A DNA stretch of 64,000 nt from Ochrobactrum sp. Q0168 (GCF_016427605.1 NZ_JAELXQ010000013.1:1-64000), one strand, 5' to 3'; shown: positions 36,651 to 46,826, numbered from the stretch's first letter. Notes: a model not told the origin generated them from the sequence alone. Translations and numbers: made by a program.

Positions 36651-37839
36651 ATTTCTTCAACACGTCGACGCCCGGAAGTGGCTTGCCTTCCATCCATTCG
36701 AGGAAAGCGCCGCCTGCGGTCGAGATATAGGTGAAGTCGTCGGCCACACCGGCATGGTTCAGCGCTGCGACCGTATCGCCGCCGCCGCCGACCGAAACAA
36801 GCTTGCCAGCCTTGGTGCGGGCCGCGACGTGTTTTGCGGTCTTGACTGTCGCGGTGTCGAACGGGCGCAGCTCGAAAGCGCCGAGCGGGCCGTTCCAGAT
36901 CAGCGTTGCCGCATCGTCGATGGCCGAAGCGATCAAATCGGTCGACAATGCGCCTGCATCAAGGATCATGCCGTCGCTTGGCACGGCATCGACTCCATAG
37001 GTCTTGTTTGGCGTATCGGCGGCAAAATGCCAGCCCACAACCGCATCGACCGGCAGGATGATGGCGCATTTGGTGGTTTCGGCCTTGGCCATGATTTCAC
37101 GCGCCGTATGGGCGAGATCATGTTCGCAGAGCGATTTGCCGACATCGTGGCCCTGTGCGGCGAGGAAGGTGTTGGCCATGCCGCCGCCGATCACCAGCGC
37201 ATCGACTTTTTCGATGAGATTCGACAGGAGGTCGAGCTTGGTCGAAACCTTGGCGCCGCCGACAATGGCGACAACCGGACGGGCCGGATTGCCGAGGCCT
37301 TTTTCCAGTGCTTCAAGTTCAGCCTGCATGGCGCGACCGGCAAAGGCGGGCAGCACATGGGCCAGACCTTCGGTCGAAGCATGGGCGCGGTGGGCAGCCG
37401 AGAAGGCGTCATTGACATAGAGATCGCCATTGGCGGCCAGCGCCTTGACGAATTCCGGATCGTTCTTTTCTTCGCCCTTGTGGAAACGGGTGTTTTCCAG
37501 CAGCAGAACGTCACCGTCGTTTAGCGCATCCACAGCGGCCTTGGCCTTATCGCCGATGCTGTCTTCCGCGAAGTGAACGTTGTGACCGAGCACCTTGGCG
37601 AGCGGCTTCACGACATGCTTCAGCGAATTTTCGTCGGACGCAACGCCTTTCGGACGACCGAAATGGGCGAGCAGAATGACCTTGGCACCCTTCTTCGACA
37701 GTTCGGCAATCGTTGGAACGATGCGCTCGATGCGGGTGAGGTCGGTCACCTGTCCGTCGGCCATCGGCACATTGAGGTCGACGCGGACCAGAACGCGTTT
37801 GGATTTGACGTCGGCATCATCAAGGGTACGGAAAGCCAT
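36649..37839 (-). CDS. pgk: Phosphoglycerate kinase
   Basis: A 396-residue two-domain kinase. VRVDLNVPM at the N-terminus, [10 protein letters not shown], the hinge segment [12 protein letters not shown] and the ATP loop [12 protein letters not shown] are intact. It follows gap in the tkt-gap-pgk series, and a terminator-like hairpin lies between gap and pgk. Confidence 0.97.
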   Translation of the reverse strand: MAFRTLDDADVKSKRVLVRVDLNVPMADGQVTDLTRIERIVPTIAELSKKGAKVILLAHFGRPKGVASDENSLKHVVKPLAKVLGHNVHFAEDSIGDKAKAAVDALNDGDVLLLENTRFHKGEEKNDPEFVKALAANGDLYVNDAFSAAHRAHASTEGLAHVLPAFAGRAMQAELEALEKGLGNPARPVVAIVGGAKVSTKLDLLSNLIEKVDALVIGGGMANTFLAAQGHDVGKSLCEHDLAHTAREIMAKAETTKCAIILPVDAVVGWHFAADTPNKTYGVDAVPSDGMILDAGALSTDLIASAIDDAATLIWNGPLGAFELRPFDTATVKTAKHVAARTKAGKLVSVGGGGDTVAALNHAGVADDFTYISTAGGAFLEWMEGKPLPGVDVLKK

Positions 37840-37871
37840 GTATCTTCTCTCGGTTTTTCTCGGGAAATGAA

Positions 37872-37898
37872 AACGCCTCTCCACTTTGGAGAGGCGTT
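37872..37898 (-). terminator. Hairpin between gap and pgk
   Basis: AACGCCTCTCC / GGAGAGGCGTT, an 11 bp perfect stem with a 5-base loop, is followed on the minus strand by TTTTC. It would reduce read-through from gap or protect the gap mRNA end. Confidence 0.85.
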
Positions 37899-37906
37899 GT
37901 CCGTAC

Positions 37907-38914
37907 TTAGATCAGCTTGCCGAGAGCGACGGCGGTGTCGCCCATACGGTTGGAGAAGCCCCATTCATTGTCGTACCACGACAGGATACGAACCATGGTG
38001 CCGTCCATGACCTTGGTCTGGTCCATGTGGAAGACCGAGGAATGCGGATCGTGGTTGAAGTCGTGCGAAACCAGCGGCTCGTCCGTGTAGCCGAGGATGC
38101 CGTTCAGGCGGCCATTGGCGGCAGCGCGGATCGCGTCGTTGATTTCCTGCACGGTGGTCGAACGCTTGGCAATGAAGGTCAGGTCAACGACCGAGACATT
38201 CGGGGTCGGCACGCGGATGGCGACGCCGTCCAGCTTGCCCTTCAGTTCCGGCAGAACGAGACCCACAGCCTTGGCGGCGCCCGTCGAGGTCGGGATCATG
38301 GAGAGCGCTGCCGCGCGGGCGCGGTAGAGATCCTTGTGCATGGTGTCCAGCGTCGGCTGGTCGCCCGTATAGGAGTGGATCGTGGTCATGAAGCCCTTTT
38401 CGATGCCGATGGCATCGTTGAGGACCTGTGCCACCGGCGCAAGGCAGTTGGTGGTGCATGACGCGTTGGAGATGACCTGATGGTCCTTGGTGAGCTTGTC
38501 GTGGTTGACGCCATAAACGACCGTCAGGTCGGCGCCGTCGGCAGGAGCCGAAACGATGACGCGCTTGGCACCAGCTTCCAGATGCATTGCTGCCTTGTCA
38601 CGCGCGGTGAAGATGCCGGTGCATTCGAGCGCGATGTCGACGCCTTCTTCCTTCCACGGCAGTTCGGTCGGGTTGCGAACGGCGTGCACCTTGATCGGAC
38701 CATAGCCCACATCGATAGTGTCGCCCGCGACCTTGACTTCCTTGGGGAAACGGCCATGGACGCTGTCATAGCGCAGAAGATGCGCATTGGTTTCCACCGG
38801 GCCGAGATCGTTGATCGCGACGACCTGAATGTCGGTGCGGCCCGATTCCACGATGGCGCGGAGAACATTGCGGCCAATGCGGCCAAAACCGTTGATTGCG
38901 ACGCGGACTGCCAT
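37907..38914 (-). CDS. gap: Glyceraldehyde-3-phosphate dehydrogenase, type I
   Basis: A 335-residue NAD-dependent dehydrogenase: GFGRIGRNV at the N-terminus and the catalytic cysteine in SNASCTTNC (about residue 155). It forms 1,3-bisphosphoglycerate, or the reverse in gluconeogenesis. The start is behind CGGGAG. It is downstream of tkt with a hairpin between. Confidence 0.97.
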   Translation of the reverse strand: MAVRVAINGFGRIGRNVLRAIVESGRTDIQVVAINDLGPVETNAHLLRYDSVHGRFPKEVKVAGDTIDVGYGPIKVHAVRNPTELPWKEEGVDIALECTGIFTARDKAAMHLEAGAKRVIVSAPADGADLTVVYGVNHDKLTKDHQVISNASCTTNCLAPVAQVLNDAIGIEKGFMTTIHSYTGDQPTLDTMHKDLYRARAAALSMIPTSTGAAKAVGLVLPELKGKLDGVAIRVPTPNVSVVDLTFIAKRSTTVQEINDAIRAAANGRLNGILGYTDEPLVSHDFNHDPHSSVFHMDQTKVMDGTMVRILSWYDNEWGFSNRMGDTAVALGKLI

Positions 38915-39009
38915 TTTCTGTAAATCTCCCGATAGGATAGCGCACTTGCAGTGCTTCATAATTCAGCCGGTGAGGGCTACCGGCCTGAATAGTTGAGACT
39001 GGAAACATA

Positions 39010-39038
39010 AACGCCGGCGTTTTTCAGACGCCGGCGTT
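39010..39038 (-). terminator. Hairpin between tkt and gap
   Basis: ACGCCGGCGT-TTTTCAG-ACGCCGGCGT: each arm is itself a palindrome. It directly follows the tkt stop codon (minus strand). The T-run is weak, so it may be a processing or attenuating structure. Confidence 0.7.
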
Positions 39039-39044
39039 CAAAAA

Positions 39045-41039
39045 TCATGCTGCGGCGTTGAGCTTCTTTTCCGCGGCTTCAGCGGCGTGTTCCGCCGTGA
39101 TGCCGAAATGCTTGTAGAGATCGTTGATCTCGCCGGAAGCACCGAAGCCCTTCATGCCGATGAATATGCCGTCTTCGCCGATGAAGCGTTCCCAGCCGAG
39201 CGAGATTGCCGCTTCGATGGCAAGCTTGACCGGCGCGTTGCCGATGGTTGCCTGCTTGTAGGCGTCGCTCTGGCCTTCGAACAGTTCGAAGCACGGCACC
39301 GAAACGACGCGCGTGGCAATGCCCTTGCCTTCGAGAAGGTCGCGGGCCTTGAGCGCGATTTCCACTTCAGAGCCGGTGGCGAAGATCGTCACCTTGGCGT
39401 CGTCGCTGGCGGTCGCCAGTTCGTAAGCGCCGTAGGCGGAGAGGTTTTCGTCACGATGCTCGGTGCGAACCACCGGCAGGTTCTGACGGGTCAGAGCCAG
39501 CGTGGACGGGGTCTTGGTCGAATGTAGTGCGATCTGCCAGCACTCCGCCGTTTCCACAGCGTCAGCCGGGCGGAAGACATTGTGGTTCGGAATGGCGCGC
39601 AGTGCCGCCAGATGCTCAACCGGCTGGTGGGTCGGACCATCTTCACCCAGACCGATGGAATCATGCGTCATGACATAGATGACGCGGATGCCCATCAGCG
39701 AGGACAGACGCATGGCCGGACGCGCATAATCCGAGAAGGTCAGGAAGGTGCCGGAATAAGGGATCAGGCCGCCATGCAGCGTAATACCGTTCATGGCAGC
39801 CGACATGCCGAGTTCGCGGATGCCGTAATGGACATAACGGCCGCCGTAGTTTTCCGGCGTCACTGCCTTGGTCTGGCTGGTCTTGGTGTTATTCGAACCG
39901 GTGAGATCGGCAGAGCCGCCAATGGTTTCCGGTACGACGCCGTTGATGACTTCCAGCGCCATTTCCGAAGACTTACGGGTGGCGACCTTCGGCTTTTCAG
40001 CAGAAAGCTTCTTTTTGTATTCGACGATGGCCGCATCGAAACCAGCAGGCAGATCGCCACGCATGCGGCGTTCGAATTCGGCGCGGGTTTCCGGATCGGC
40101 GGCGGCGAAGCGCTTTTCCCATTCCTGGCGCTTCTTGGCGGCGTTGAGGCCAGCCACGCGCCATGCGTCCAGAACTTCAGCCGGAACGACGAAAGGTTCT
40201 GCCGACCAGCCAAGCGCCTTGCGGGTGGCTGCGATTTCTTCAGCGCCGAGCGGAGAGCCATGCACCTTGTTGGTGCCAGCCTTGTTCGGTGCGCCAAAAC
40301 CGATGGTCGTCTTGCAGGCGATCAGGGTCGGCTTGTCGGAAACCTTGGCCAGCTCGATCGCCTTGGCGATGGCGTCCTGATCGTGGCCGTCAACGGCCAG
40401 CGTGTTCCAGCCGGAAGCGGCGAAACGGGCAGGCTGGTTGGTGTTGTCGGTAATCGAGATCGGGCCGTCGATGGAAATGTTGTTGTCGTCCCAGAAGGCG
40501 ATCAGCTTGTTGAGCTTGAGGTGACCGGCCAGCGAGATGGCTTCCTGGCTGATGCCTTCCATGAGGCAGCCGTCCCCGACGAGGACATAGGTGTAGTGGT
40601 TGACGAGGCTGTCGCCGAACTGTGCGTTCAGGATGCGTTCGGAGAGCGCCATGCCAACGGCATTGGCAATGCCCTGACCGAGCGGGCCGGTCGTCGTTTC
40701 GATACCGGCAGCATGGCCGTATTCCGGGTGACCGGCGGTACGCGAGCCGAGCTGGCGGAAATTCTTGATTTCATCAATGGTGATGTCTTCGTAGCCCGAA
40801 AGATAGAGCAGCGAATAAAGCAGCATCGAGCCGTGACCGGCGGACAGCACGAAACGGTCGCGATCCGGCCAATGCGGATTCTGCGGGTCGTGCGAAAGGA
40901 AGCGGGTATAAAGCGTCGTCGCTATGTCAGCTGCGCCCATCGGCAGGCCGGGATGGCCGGAATTGGCTTTCTCAACCGCGTCCATCGAGAGGAAGCGGAT
41001 GGCGTTGGCCAACTGGTTTTGTTTGTCGGAATTGCTCAT
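39045..41039 (-). CDS. tkt: Transketolase
   Basis: A 664-residue TPP-dependent enzyme of the pentose phosphate pathway that moves two-carbon units. [14 protein letters not shown] is at the N-terminus, the TPP-binding GDGCLMEG in the first third, and the central pyrimidine domain has [15 protein letters not shown]. The start is MSNSDKQ; the in-frame extension upstream is not conserved. It heads the tkt-gap-pgk series. Confidence 0.97.
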   Translation of the reverse strand: MSNSDKQNQLANAIRFLSMDAVEKANSGHPGLPMGAADIATTLYTRFLSHDPQNPHWPDRDRFVLSAGHGSMLLYSLLYLSGYEDITIDEIKNFRQLGSRTAGHPEYGHAAGIETTTGPLGQGIANAVGMALSERILNAQFGDSLVNHYTYVLVGDGCLMEGISQEAISLAGHLKLNKLIAFWDDNNISIDGPISITDNTNQPARFAASGWNTLAVDGHDQDAIAKAIELAKVSDKPTLIACKTTIGFGAPNKAGTNKVHGSPLGAEEIAATRKALGWSAEPFVVPAEVLDAWRVAGLNAAKKRQEWEKRFAAADPETRAEFERRMRGDLPAGFDAAIVEYKKKLSAEKPKVATRKSSEMALEVINGVVPETIGGSADLTGSNNTKTSQTKAVTPENYGGRYVHYGIRELGMSAAMNGITLHGGLIPYSGTFLTFSDYARPAMRLSSLMGIRVIYVMTHDSIGLGEDGPTHQPVEHLAALRAIPNHNVFRPADAVETAECWQIALHSTKTPSTLALTRQNLPVVRTEHRDENLSAYGAYELATASDDAKVTIFATGSEVEIALKARDLLEGKGIATRVVSVPCFELFEGQSDAYKQATIGNAPVKLAIEAAISLGWERFIGEDGIFIGMKGFGASGEINDLYKHFGITAEHAAEAAEKKLNAAA

Positions 41040-41421
41040 GGTCTCAGCCGTCTTTCCATGGGAGGGTTTAACGGGGTTGCGGCGATGCCTTTTGGCTGGG
41101 CACGAATGGCGCCGAAAAGCGTCCTGCGTTTTTCGGGTCCGTACTTCAGAAGGCACCGGGACACATAGCACCTGCGTATGAGGAGTCAATAAATGCGTGA
41201 CTTTTGGGTAATAAACTGTCTGCGACTAATCGATTGAGTTCTGTGGAAAGCAGCGTCGTAATCGCTCAAAAGCCATTTTTGCACCGATTAACGGTGCATG
41301 AAAGCTCACATGAACACCTCATTTGTTGCTTATCCGGCGGTCGATTATTACAATCTTTTCAAAGAGGCCTGTCCGGCAGACGCGATTCGATGCCGTTAAT
41401 GAGGCATCAGAAAGGACATGG
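41040..41421. other. 382 bp divergent promoter region, tkt / DUF4164-zapA
   Basis: No gene is recognised here. It should contain the tkt promoter on the left and the DUF4164-zapA promoter on the right. Confidence 0.5.
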
Positions 41422-41694
41422 ATGGCACCCGAAGCGACCCTCAGGCAAGTTCTGGAACGGCTGGAAAAAGCACTCAACACGCTCGAAAGCGCGGTTGATC
41501 TGCGGCTGGACAAGGAAGGCGATTTCGCCGAAGCCGAGGAAGAGGTGCAGCGCATGAATGCTGACCGCAGCCGTCTCGCTCAGGAACTCGACCAGTCCGA
41601 AGCCCGTGCTGAACGGCTTGAAGCTGCCAACCGCGAAGTGTCGCGGCGCCTTGTCACGGCGATGGAAACCATCCGCGCCGTTCTGGATCGATAG
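41422..41694 (+). CDS. DUF4164 coiled-coil protein, ZapA-upstream (ZauP-like)
   Basis: A 90-residue protein that is nearly all coiled coil (LERLEKALNTLESAV...LEAANREVSRRL). It lies immediately upstream of zapA and in the same frame, with nine bases between its stop and the zapA start proposed here. In Caulobacter the small coiled-coil ZauP is encoded next to ZapA and works with it to focus the Z-ring; gene order and architecture suggest the same job here, although I cannot confirm homology. The ATG is behind AAAGGA. Confidence 0.75.
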   Translation: MAPEATLRQVLERLEKALNTLESAVDLRLDKEGDFAEAEEEVQRMNADRSRLAQELDQSEARAERLEAANREVSRRLVTAMETIRAVLDR

Positions 41695-41703
41695 GAGGCT
41701 ATC

Positions 41704-42072
41704 ATAGCGACCGTTACCGTAACCATCGATGGCAAGGCTTATCGCATGGCGTGCGATGAGGGGCAGGAAGAGCACCTCAGCGGACTTGCCGACCGTTTCG
41801 ATCAATATGTCACCCATCTCAAATCGTCCTTCGGAGAGATCGGCGATCTGCGCCTGACCGTCATGGCCGGCATCATGGTGATGGACGAGATGGCCGAGAT
41901 GCAGAAGCGCATCAACGGCCTGGAGAGCGAAGTCGAGACGCTGCGCCGTGCCCGTGATGAAGCGCTGGGCCGTGCCGACAGCAACGATGCGGCGCTGACC
42001 GGCATGCTGTCGGATGTGGCATCGCGTCTGGAACAGGTGGCATCGCGCATTGCGCCGCGGGCAAGCTCGTAA
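41704..42072 (+). CDS. zapA: Cell division protein ZapA, apparent AUA start
   Basis: A ZapA protein that bundles FtsZ filaments. The N-terminal domain with TVTVTIDGKAYRMACDEGQ aligns with the first beta strands of E. coli ZapA; a coiled coil and a tail follow (to residue 122). No ATG, GTG or TTG exists in frame between the upstream stop codon and the ATG at 41746, which would delete the first conserved strand. An AUA at 41704 sits five bases after a perfect AGGAGG, so I place the start there. AUC at 41701 is too close to that site. A G-to-A change in an ancestral ATG is also possible. Confidence 0.75.
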   Translation: MATVTVTIDGKAYRMACDEGQEEHLSGLADRFDQYVTHLKSSFGEIGDLRLTVMAGIMVMDEMAEMQKRINGLESEVETLRRARDEALGRADSNDAALTGMLSDVASRLEQVASRIAPRASS

Positions 42073-42157
42073 GAGCTTTCTGAATTTTCTGAAAAGATTT
42101 CGCGGTGAAAGCCCCGCAGCCTCTGGCGCAGCCCGTTGCGAGCGACTATATTCATCA

Positions 42158-42319
42158 GCGGCGTACTGCGCTTCCCGACAGGTGTAACAGCATCCCCGGG
42201 GCCTTATTGATCTCTAAGGGAACTGTCCCTGTGAAGGCTTGCGGGCTTTCGCATATGGTGCCCACCTACGTTGTAGGTTCCCGGGATCAATCACTACCAT
42301 CGGTTGTCGTGGTCGCCGC
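42158..42319 (+). ncRNA. ssrS: 6S RNA
   Basis: A 162-base region closed by GCGGCG / CGCCGC. The inner arms TTGATCTC / GATCAA and the CCCGGG neighbourhoods leave a large central bubble, as in 6S RNA, which mimics an open promoter and binds sigma-70 RNA polymerase. It lies directly after zapA and upstream of the 5-formyl-THF cyclo-ligase gene, the classic 6S location. The exact ends are estimated from the closing stem. Confidence 0.85.
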
Positions 42320-42425
42320 TTTCCTTTCATCTTGCAATGCTAATGCAAATTAAGTTCCCAAGACTTGATCTACTCTGCGCATTGCCCGTAAACATGCGAT
42401 AACATTCAATTATTCGCATGTTCTG

Positions 42426-43418
42426 ATGGAAACGCCCCAAGCCACGCCTCCCCATACACCTCGCCCGTTTGAGAGACTGTCGGTCGCCGTGCCGGTGGCT
42501 TTCATCTATGGCCTGATTCTGTACATGCTGATCTGGTCCGGCGTGGCCGACGATGCGATGCCGTTCTTTGCCGGTCTCATGCTGCTGCCGATGGCGGTGG
42601 CGAGCCTCACATCCAGTCTGGCCGACCCGCGTGCCGAAAAAGACCTGTGGCGGCACGTCCGCATGGGCTGGGCCATCATCGGCGGGCTGGTCGTTGTCAG
42701 CATGGTGCTGTTCCATGAAGCGGGCATCTGCGTGGCGATGGCTGCGCCCTTCTTCATTGTGTTTTCGACACTGGGCTCGACATTGACGCTCTGGATCATC
42801 CGCAGGCTCCGCTCGCGCCGTTCCACAATGCTGGTGGTCGCCCTGCCGCTGGCCGTCTTTCCAGCCGAACTTCACGTTTCCTATGCCCCGCATGACAGGT
42901 CGGTCACGACCGTGATCGACATTGCCGCACCGCCGGAAGTGGTGTGGAAGCAGACCGTCGAAATCCGTAATGTGCGCGCCGATGAACTGTCCTGGACGTT
43001 TAGTCACGGCGTTCTGGGTGTCCCGCAGCCGGTCGATGCGCGTATTGAAGGCGAGGGTGTCGGCGCCGTGCGTCAGTTGCAATGGACGCGCGGGGTGAAT
43101 TTTCAGGAGATCGTGACGCAGTGGGAAGAAAACCGCCTGCTGGCCTGGGATTTCCGTTTCGCGCCGGGCTCCATTCCCTCTGCCGTCGAAGCCCATATCA
43201 AGGTGAACAGCAGCTATCTGCAACTGGCCAATGGCGACTATCGGCTGGAGCCTTTGCCCGATGGCCGCACTCGCCTGACGCTGACCACGCATTATCGCAT
43301 CGCGACGCCGATCGACTTCTATTGCGACCTGTGGGGCAAGGTGTTTCTCAACGATTTTCATGGCGTTGTGCTGAAGGTCATCCGTGACCGATCGGAGCGG
43401 ATTGCGGAGGCTGTCTGA
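42426..43418 (+). CDS. Membrane protein with C-terminal SRPBCC (polyketide cyclase-like) domain
   Basis: A 330-residue protein. The first 150 residues hold about four membrane helices (VAVPVAFIYGLILYML; MPFFAGLMLLPMAVA; others). The second half is an SRPBCC/START-like fold (VIDIAAPPEVVWKQTVEIRNV; ending with RTRLTLTTHYRIATP), which usually binds a hydrophobic ligand. It sits between 6S RNA and the cyclo-ligase gene, which are adjacent in many bacteria. The function is unknown. Confidence 0.8.
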   Translation: METPQATPPHTPRPFERLSVAVPVAFIYGLILYMLIWSGVADDAMPFFAGLMLLPMAVASLTSSLADPRAEKDLWRHVRMGWAIIGGLVVVSMVLFHEAGICVAMAAPFFIVFSTLGSTLTLWIIRRLRSRRSTMLVVALPLAVFPAELHVSYAPHDRSVTTVIDIAAPPEVVWKQTVEIRNVRADELSWTFSHGVLGVPQPVDARIEGEGVGAVRQLQWTRGVNFQEIVTQWEENRLLAWDFRFAPGSIPSAVEAHIKVNSSYLQLANGDYRLEPLPDGRTRLTLTTHYRIATPIDFYCDLWGKVFLNDFHGVVLKVIRDRSERIAEAV

Positions 43419-43491
43419 TCCATCACTTGACGGATCGTCTCATTGCGGTTCCACTGTTATAGTCGGATTATGCAAGCGGAGAGGTTTTGGG

Positions 43492-44091
43492 ATGGCAGCA
43501 GCGGCCCCGGATGGCAGTCAGGAAAAACAGGCGCTAAGGCGTTCCGTGCTTGCCCGTCGCGATGCGCTCGACCCCCGTTACCAGTATGAGGCGTCGCTTG
43601 CGGCGGCAAAACATGGTGAAGAGGCGCTGGTCATCCCCAGGGGAACGCTGGTCGCGGGCTATTGGCCGATCCGCTCTGAAATCGATCCGCGTCCGCTTCT
43701 GTCCGTCCTGCGCGGCAAGGGCGCAAGGCTCTGCCTGCCGGTCGTGCTGGACAAGGAAACGATTGCCTTTCGTGAGTTTTTACCCGATGCGCAGCTTGTG
43801 CAGACAGGCTTTGGCACCATGGGTCCCGATGCACGTGCGCCGCTGGTGGACCCGGTCATCATGCTGATGCCGCTTGCCGGCTTCGACCGGCGCGGACATC
43901 GCCTTGGTTATGGCGCCGGTCATTATGATCGCGCGCTGGCGCGCTTTGCCGAGCGCGACCTGCAGCCGCTGCTCATCGGCATGGCCTATGACTGTCAGCA
44001 AGTGGAGCATGTGCCCGACGAGCCGCACGATATCGCACTCAACCAGATACTGACGGAGAGCGGCTTGCGTTCGCTGGGCGCAGGCTTATAA
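43492..44091 (+). CDS. 5-formyltetrahydrofolate cyclo-ligase
   Basis: A 199-residue enzyme that converts 5-formyl-THF to 5,10-methenyl-THF with ATP. The active-site loop RRGHRLGYGAGHYDRAL and PLAGFD are clear. The ATG at 43492 fits the family length. It lies near ssrS, as usual, and 10 bp before the next gene, suggesting an operon. Confidence 0.92.
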   Translation: MAAAAPDGSQEKQALRRSVLARRDALDPRYQYEASLAAAKHGEEALVIPRGTLVAGYWPIRSEIDPRPLLSVLRGKGARLCLPVVLDKETIAFREFLPDAQLVQTGFGTMGPDARAPLVDPVIMLMPLAGFDRRGHRLGYGAGHYDRALARFAERDLQPLLIGMAYDCQQVEHVPDEPHDIALNQILTESGLRSLGAGL

Positions 44092-44101
44092 GGCTCATCT
44101 C

Positions 44102-44926
44102 ATGAGATTGCTTTTTCTTGGTGACATGGTGGGCCGGTCGGGGCGCACAGCAGTTTATGAAAAGCTGCCGGGGCTGATTTCCGATCTGAAGCTGGACTTC
44201 GTGATCGTCAACGGCGAGAACGCCGCGGGCGGTTTTGGCATTACCGAAGAGATTTTCCACGACACGATCCGCGCTGGCGCGGATGTCGTGACCACCGGCA
44301 ATCACGTCTGGGATCAGCGCGAGGCGCTCGATTTTTCCAAGCGCGAGGACCGCTTCCTGCGTCCTGCCAATTTCCCGAAAGGAACGGCAGGCAAGGGCGA
44401 GGGGCTTTACATCGCCAAAAACGGAGCCCGCGTGCTCGTGTCCAATATCATGGGGCGCGTCTTCATGCATCCCGATCTGGATGATCCGTTCATCGCGGCG
44501 GAGAAGATTCTGGAAGCCTGTCCGCTCGGCGAGCAGGCGGATGCCGTGTTCTTCGATTTCCATGCGGAAGCGACCAGCGAGAAGCAGTGTTTTGGCCATT
44601 TCGTCGATGGCCGTGCCAGCGCTGTCGTCGGAACGCATACGCATGTGCCGACCGCCGATTGCCAGATTCTGCGCAACGGAACTGCCTATATGTCGGATGC
44701 GGGCATGTGCGGCGATTACGATTCGTCGCTCGGCATGGACAAGGAAGAGCCGCTGAACCGCTTTCTGTCCAAGGTGCCGAAGGGGCGTTTCGAAGCGGCC
44801 AACGGTCCGGCGACTATCTGCGGCGTCGGTATTGAAATTTCCGACCGCACCGGCCTTGCCGAAAAGGCAGCCCCTCTGCGCATCGGTGCACGTCTGGAAG
44901 AAACCATTCCCGAATTCTGGCGTTAA
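44102..44926 (+). CDS. YmdB-like metallophosphoesterase (TIGR00282)
   Basis: A 274-residue enzyme of the YmdB/TIGR00282 family. Metal-binding motifs are FLGDMVG, VNGENAAGG, TTGNHVWD, FDFHAEATSEK and GTHTHVPT. B. subtilis YmdB hydrolyses cyclic nucleotides and affects biofilm and motility decisions; the role in alphaproteobacteria is not established. It starts 10 bp after the cyclo-ligase stop. Confidence 0.9.
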   Translation: MRLLFLGDMVGRSGRTAVYEKLPGLISDLKLDFVIVNGENAAGGFGITEEIFHDTIRAGADVVTTGNHVWDQREALDFSKREDRFLRPANFPKGTAGKGEGLYIAKNGARVLVSNIMGRVFMHPDLDDPFIAAEKILEACPLGEQADAVFFDFHAEATSEKQCFGHFVDGRASAVVGTHTHVPTADCQILRNGTAYMSDAGMCGDYDSSLGMDKEEPLNRFLSKVPKGRFEAANGPATICGVGIEISDRTGLAEKAAPLRIGARLEETIPEFWR

Positions 44927-44965
44927 GGCGTATCGCGTCCATTATATTCAGGCGACACGCTTTAA

Positions 44966-45028
44966 GTTTTTGTTTTTACGCATGTCTTTATCCCGAAACC
45001 GGTTCCCACTTTCGGGAGACATGCTTTA
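44966..45028. repeat. Palindromic repeat (family shared with 58505-58570)
   Basis: GTTTTTGTTTTTACGCATGTC precedes a hairpin whose arms are GCATGTC...CCCGAAA and TTTCGGG-A-GACATGC. The same layout occurs at 58505-58570. It separates the YmdB-like gene from the convergent GntR gene and may act as a 3' end structure. Confidence 0.75.
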
Positions 45029-45718
45029 ACCCACAATCGCAAAAGAATCGCGCACCTTGCCGGAGGCTGTTCTGACCGGGCGGTGTCCGATCCATTGCAC
45101 GTGGCGGGCGAGAATGGCGGCGGCGTGGTCGATGTCGTTCTTGCGCAGGGCGTCCAGAATCGCCCGGTGATCATGATCGGTGCGCGTTTCCCATTCCGAC
45201 CGCCAGGTCGCAAACAGAAACCGCGCGCTGGCAGCATGCAGATCGTCAATGGCGGCAAGCAGACGCGGCATCCGGCATGGTTCCAGAATGAGCCGGTGAA
45301 AGCGCCGGTTGGCGTCTTCCCAGCTTCTGACATCGCGTGACTTGTCACCGTCGAGCGTGGCGCGCTCGGCAGCATCAAGCGTGGCGCGGGTGATGTGCGG
45401 AGCCGCATGCCGTAAAGCCAGCACCTCAAGTGCTGCGCGCATTTCCGCCACTTCGCGAATCTCGCTGATATCGAAGGAGGCGACGCGCACGCCTCGGCGC
45501 GGTTCCGAAACGGCCAGCCCTTGCGCTTCCAGCCGCCGAAACGCTTCGCGCACCGGCACATGGCTGGTCTGGAACTCCTCGGCGATGTGATCCTGCCGCA
45601 ATTTGGTGCCCGGCTCGATTTCCCCTTCGATGATACGGTCGGCCAGAACCCGGCTGATGCGGGCAGCGATGGTCTCGTTCCGGGCTTTTGGGGACGGGTC
45701 TTGCGGGCGTTGATTCAT
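45026..45718 (-). CDS. GntR family transcriptional regulator (FadR-type, FCD domain)
   Basis: A 230-residue regulator: N-terminal winged helix (LRQDHIAEEFQTSHVPVREAFRRL, split around residues 40-64) and a helical FCD ligand-binding domain with metal-site histidines (NRRFHRLIL; DHDHRAIL). The family usually controls catabolic genes for organic acids. It is alone here and its targets are unknown. Confidence 0.9.
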   Translation of the reverse strand: MNQRPQDPSPKARNETIAARISRVLADRIIEGEIEPGTKLRQDHIAEEFQTSHVPVREAFRRLEAQGLAVSEPRRGVRVASFDISEIREVAEMRAALEVLALRHAAPHITRATLDAAERATLDGDKSRDVRSWEDANRRFHRLILEPCRMPRLLAAIDDLHAASARFLFATWRSEWETRTDHDHRAILDALRKNDIDHAAAILARHVQWIGHRPVRTASGKVRDSFAIVG

Positions 45719-45961
45719 GAATTTATCGATAAGCTGCTTTGACGCCCCGGTCGAGCATTATTGAATTTTTTGACAGGTAAGGGCCTCGTTCGGCGCTTTT
45801 GCTGGACGAATGAGGCTCAATTCCTTATAACGCCGCCATTCTGCACGGAAAGCATTGTGGCCGGACTTGCGGCCCCGCCTGCGTGATACTCTCTGCGTGA
45901 GATTGTCTGTTCATGCGTAACGCTTTTCCGTGCGCGTCGATTAGAACAGAACAGGGGTGCC

Positions 45962-46708
45962 ATGGCTGGCCATTCACAGTTTAAGAACATCATGCACCGC
46001 AAGGGCCGTCAGGACGCCGTGCGGTCGAAAATGTTTTCCAAGCTCGGACGCGAAATTACCGTCGCCGCCAAGCAGGGTCTGCCTGACCCGACGATGAATC
46101 CGCGCCTGCGTCTGGCGATCCAGAACGCCAAGGCGCAGTCGATGCCCAAGGATAATATCGAGCGCGCCATCAAGAAGGCCGCTGGCAATGACGGTGAAAA
46201 CTATGATGAAGTGCGCTATGAGGGCCGCGGCCCCGGTGGCGTTTCGGTTATCGTTGAAGCGCTGACCGACAATCGCAACCGCACCGCCTCCAACGTCCGC
46301 GCAGCCTTCACCAAGTCTGGCGGCGCGCTGGGCGAAACCGGTTCGGTTTCCTTCATGTTCGATCGCGTTGGCGAAATCGTCTACAAGTCCTCGGTCGGCG
46401 ATGCCGACAAGGTCATGGAAGCGGCTATCGAAGCGGGCGCCGAAGATGTGCAGTCGGGCGAAGAAGAGCACGTCATCATCTGCGCTTTCGAAGATATCGG
46501 CGAAGTGTCGAAGGCGCTTGAAGCAGCCCTTGGCGAAGCCGAATCGATCAAGACGATCTGGAAGCCACAGACCAATACCGAGCTGGACGAAGAAAAGGCC
46601 CGCTCCGTTCTCAAGCTTCTCAACACGCTTGAAGACGATGACGACGTGCAGAACGTCTACACCAACTTCGAAGTCAGCGATGAAGTGATGGAAAAGCTGA
46701 GCGCCTGA
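45962..46708 (+). CDS. yebC: YebC/PmpR family regulatory protein
   Basis: A 248-residue protein starting [18 protein letters not shown], the family hallmark. Members have been described as transcription regulators and, more recently, as factors that help ribosomes through proline stretches. It often precedes ruvC; in this genome ruvC is 11 kb further on, so the usual cluster is split. A terminator follows. Confidence 0.95.
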   Translation: MAGHSQFKNIMHRKGRQDAVRSKMFSKLGREITVAAKQGLPDPTMNPRLRLAIQNAKAQSMPKDNIERAIKKAAGNDGENYDEVRYEGRGPGGVSVIVEALTDNRNRTASNVRAAFTKSGGALGETGSVSFMFDRVGEIVYKSSVGDADKVMEAAIEAGAEDVQSGEEEHVIICAFEDIGEVSKALEAALGEAESIKTIWKPQTNTELDEEKARSVLKLLNTLEDDDDVQNVYTNFEVSDEVMEKLSA

Positions 46709-46730
46709 TTTTCAACGCTCATGGATTTTC

Positions 46731-46772
46731 GAAACTCCCGGCCAAACCCCAAGTTTGTCCGGGAGTTTTTTT
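46731..46772 (+). terminator. Terminator after yebC
   Basis: AACTCCCGG and CCGGGAGTT form a stem around a 19-base insert, with seven T after it. Confidence 0.8.
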
Positions 46773-46802
46773 ATGCCCGCTTCTGGCAAAAAGCAGGCAA
46801 CA

Positions 46803-46826
46803 AAAAACCCCGCTGAAGCGGGGCTT
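46803..46826 (-). terminator. Terminator after rpmE (minus strand)
   Basis: On the minus strand, AGCCCCGCTTCAGCGGGGTTTTTT forms a hairpin with a six-T tail. Confidence 0.88.

Noticed and set aside
39582..41168. 528-codon open frame on the plus strand
   Set aside because: Antisense shadow of transketolase with no family resemblance.
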